Shown here: positions 61,801 through 64,000 of the stretch, piece after piece | How the letters are laid out: every line of letters begins with the position of its first letter | How positions within the stretch are numbered: the first letter of the stretch is position 1 | Assembly (NCBI GenBank): GCA_029532415.1 | Contig: JAQOTA010000043.1 | Span: 62,001 to 126,000, forward strand | Reading direction: 5' to 3' | DNA: 64,000 bases | From: Marasmius tenuissimus | Taxonomy: Eukaryota > Basidiomycota > Agaricomycetes > Agaricales > Marasmiaceae | Program-made: the position numbers and the translations under genes | Notes under the pieces: model-generated | Told to the model about the DNA's origin: nothing | What the model saw: the letters and a program-made list of their open reading frames with translations, nothing else | Databases searched by the model: none

Positions 61801-63081
61801 GAACACTTATAGTGATCATGGAAAGATGAAAAGAGGACAACACGGGTCGGCTAGGTAGTAGCCAGAGAGGTGACGAAGAGTCATGCATTTATAGCGAGTA
61901 AAAACAACGGGCAGTAGAGCGAAGGGACACATAGCAAGGTCTAGCAATCGCGAGCGAATGACGATGTAAACAAGGTCAAGCTTCTAGAGAATGGAAAAGG
62001 TTGAAGCTGAAGGTTGAAAGAAGAGTTGTGTGCGTGAGTGCATTTCCTCCGATTGGGCTCTACCCAGCCTCACCCCGAGACAACGGAAAACATAGAACAG
62101 GTAGCAGCCAGCGCTGTTGCAAAGACCAGAGGACGAGCAAAACTCAGCGAAAGGCTGGCGTCATTCGCTTTAGGGTAGTGGGAAGAGGGATGAGTGCTGC
62201 ATGCAGAATTTCTGCGTCAGAGGGATGATGCGAGGGAAAGGAACACCGGCCGAGAGAGGACAGGGTCAAGGGTAACGAAGCAAAAATCATAAGGGACCCA
62301 GCAGATCTCGGGAAGTGAGAAAGGTCAAGAACAGAAGTGGTTATTGGGAGACAGGGGAGGCAGCCAAAATCAAAAGGGCTGAACGTGTTGGAAGGTGCCA
62401 ACCCAGTGGAAACACGTCCAAACAAACGAATGAAAACGACCATAACTCTCAAGATTGGCAGGTTGAATGATTGTTGGTATCTTCTATTTGTGACCGTCGC
62501 CGGATGTACGCCCATAAGGAATCAGAGAGGATATTAGCATGACATAGGACCAAAAGAAAGTCAAGGAAGCAGAAATCGAAGACAAAGGTCAAAATGAAGA
62601 ATGAGTACTTGAGTGCGCACCGACGACCAGCACCATAGCCATCCAAATCCCATCCATCCCACCGCTCAACCTTGTCATGTTTACGCGATAGATCCAGTAT
62701 ACTGTTCTGGCAAGTGATTATTGCGTCAGAAAAAATAACCGGGAGACTTTCACAGCCCACTCACCAAAAAAATAGAATCCAGCACAAGAAAGAAAGATAC
62801 AGGAAGAAAAGAGATCATGGAAGCGAAAAGAGAAGGAAGGACCTGACTCAAACCGAAGCCGGTCGGTCGGCCAGCCGGAGAAGCTTGAGGGCGGGTCAAG
62901 TATATCCGAACTGCTTCCATGCTCCTTCGCGACTCTTACACGCATCCTTTCGAGTCCAGACATGTGAGGACTGAGAATTCTGGCAGGCACAGCTGCGGAG
63001 TACTCGATCCCAACTTTGGAGGATGGGTGTTCAGTATTTGAACAGCCGGCCGAATGACTAGTGTCTTTCCGCATCGCACCG
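58900..63081. other. Long stretch without a confident gene
   Basis: Frames are short and featureless. From about 61.3 to 63 kb the plus strand is purine-rich (many GAAAGAG/AGGAAG runs), so the minus strand is pyrimidine-rich. That resembles the long T-rich introns of the 5654 gene and could be introns or the leader of a minus-strand gene. Candidate minus fragments (for example 63074-62718 and 62760-62449) contain plausible splice sites but no recognisable protein. Confidence 0.35.
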
Positions 63082-63780
63082 TTATTTGACTGAGGCTGGC
63101 ATTTGTAGATTGATTGTCACCTCGATGGTCGAATTCTCGATAAATCCCTCAAGTGACTGTGTTCTCACCTTTGCATCTATCCTCAGCGTGTAGGTCATTC
63201 CTTCACCCTGATTCGGGTCTTCTGTCGCCACGGTAGGCGGCGTAATGCACCAGAGAGGAGACACCGGAGGAGAGATGGTTCTGGATTGTATGTGAATATA
63301 CGGGTGCGCGCCCCTCGAGGCTCACTTTTGCCCCTTCAAAAACCACAGAAGAGTCTCGCTTACCAGAGAATCCCGCAAGATTGTTAGAGGTCTCAATCAG
63401 AAATCTCTGCGAGATCAAAGAGGATCCTGTCAGTGAACTAGTGAGAAGACCTACCACTTTAATTGCAGGAAAGATGAAAGTCATCCATTACCATCTTAGT
63501 GGGTTCATTCTGAATACGAGAAAACGGAACTCCGACCTCAACCTTCGGATGCACTGTCGTAGCTTGCTGTGGTGTGTATTTCGAATCTTTGACCCCATTT
63601 CTCTCGCCGTGGAACACAACATCGAACTATTCCTCACCAACGAGGAGGAAATATTGGAGATGTGTGCTTGGGGAACCGTGGCTTGATATCGGTGAGCCAC
63701 AATCTCAGAAATCTCTTTCCGAAGTTCGTATCTGTAATGGTAGCCTTAATCTGCATTTGAGATGTAATGATCATGAATAG
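63082..63780 (-). CDS. Unassigned partial minus-strand gene
   Basis: Fragments QMQIKATITDTNFGKRFLRL (near 63760), RFLIETSNNLAGFSG (63410-63360) and GMTYTLRIDAKVRTQSLEGF (63200-63140) with ENSTIEVTINLQ before the stop at 63082 read like beta-strand-rich protein. They are separated by possible GT-AG introns (GTAAGC after GFSG near 63361). I do not recognise the family. Exon limits are uncertain and the 5' part may lie beyond the window edge. Confidence 0.3.
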
Positions 63781-64000
63781 GAAGTGCCACTGCTTCTAGT
63801 GGCCAGCACGTACCTACTACGAATCTTTCACGGAACTGTCACAATAATCATGTACCACAAACCTCCTCTATGGCCTAGTGTGATTCAGTGTGACCACCGA
63901 TCGGCGTACCTATGGCCGAAACATCCAATTTTTTGTAGCCATTCACATTGTCCTACTGTAATCAGCCCAACACTCCCATTTCAGATGCATCCGATGTTGT

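Overview
The window looks like accessory, transposon-rich DNA from an agaricomycete (mushroom-forming basidiomycete). The genes are split by many short GT-AG introns of about 45-60 bp. The mobile DNA is of fungal types (a Helitron with a Rep/PIF1 protein, a Ty3-type Gag-Pol relic, solo LTRs). The recognisable host genes are families expanded in Agaricomycetes. All calls come from reading the sequence and from memory of the families; no database search was run.

Layout. 0-8 kb: little content except a truncated fungal-rhodopsin-like membrane protein (3.9-4.6 kb, +) and an intact three-exon, single-pass membrane protein gene (5654-8043, +). 8-17.6 kb: gene-poor, with a copia-like LTR next to a polypurine tract, a broken galactose-binding-type surface protein fragment, a diverged tandem repeat of about 165-bp units, and a Ty3-type protease relic. 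17.9-34.5 kb: six minus-strand F-box/LRR paralogues plus a seventh more distant one, nearly all carrying frameshifts or TGA codons. One is cut by a solo LTR, and a ribonucleotide reductase small-subunit-like pseudogene sits among them. 35.3-38.1 kb: a degenerate copy of an uncharacterised agaricomycete multicopy family. 39-47.8 kb: a wrecked Helitron (-) containing a 484-bp solo LTR nearby and a second LTR-like insertion inside its protein. 48-51 kb: more LRR debris, including a plus-strand gene cut by a second copy of the same solo LTR. 51.3-54.2 kb: an intact 943-codon, two-exon gene flanked by an inverted repeat, probably the coding part of an undescribed transposon family. 55.6-58.7 kb: a tandem pair of Cys-rich secreted/membrane proteins, one with an intact eight-exon structure and one broken. 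59-64 kb: nothing firm apart from an unassigned minus-strand partial gene near 63 kb.

The picture is a decaying island of TEs and F-box paralogues between intact single genes. Many nonsense codons in it are TGA where the family or a neighbouring paralogue has arginine, as expected from C-to-T change at CpG (CGA to TGA). The strongest leads are the 943-aa element, the R2-like gene that lost all three glutamate metal ligands and the radical tyrosine, and the pair of inverted solo LTRs with perfect 5-bp target duplications, each inside an LRR gene.
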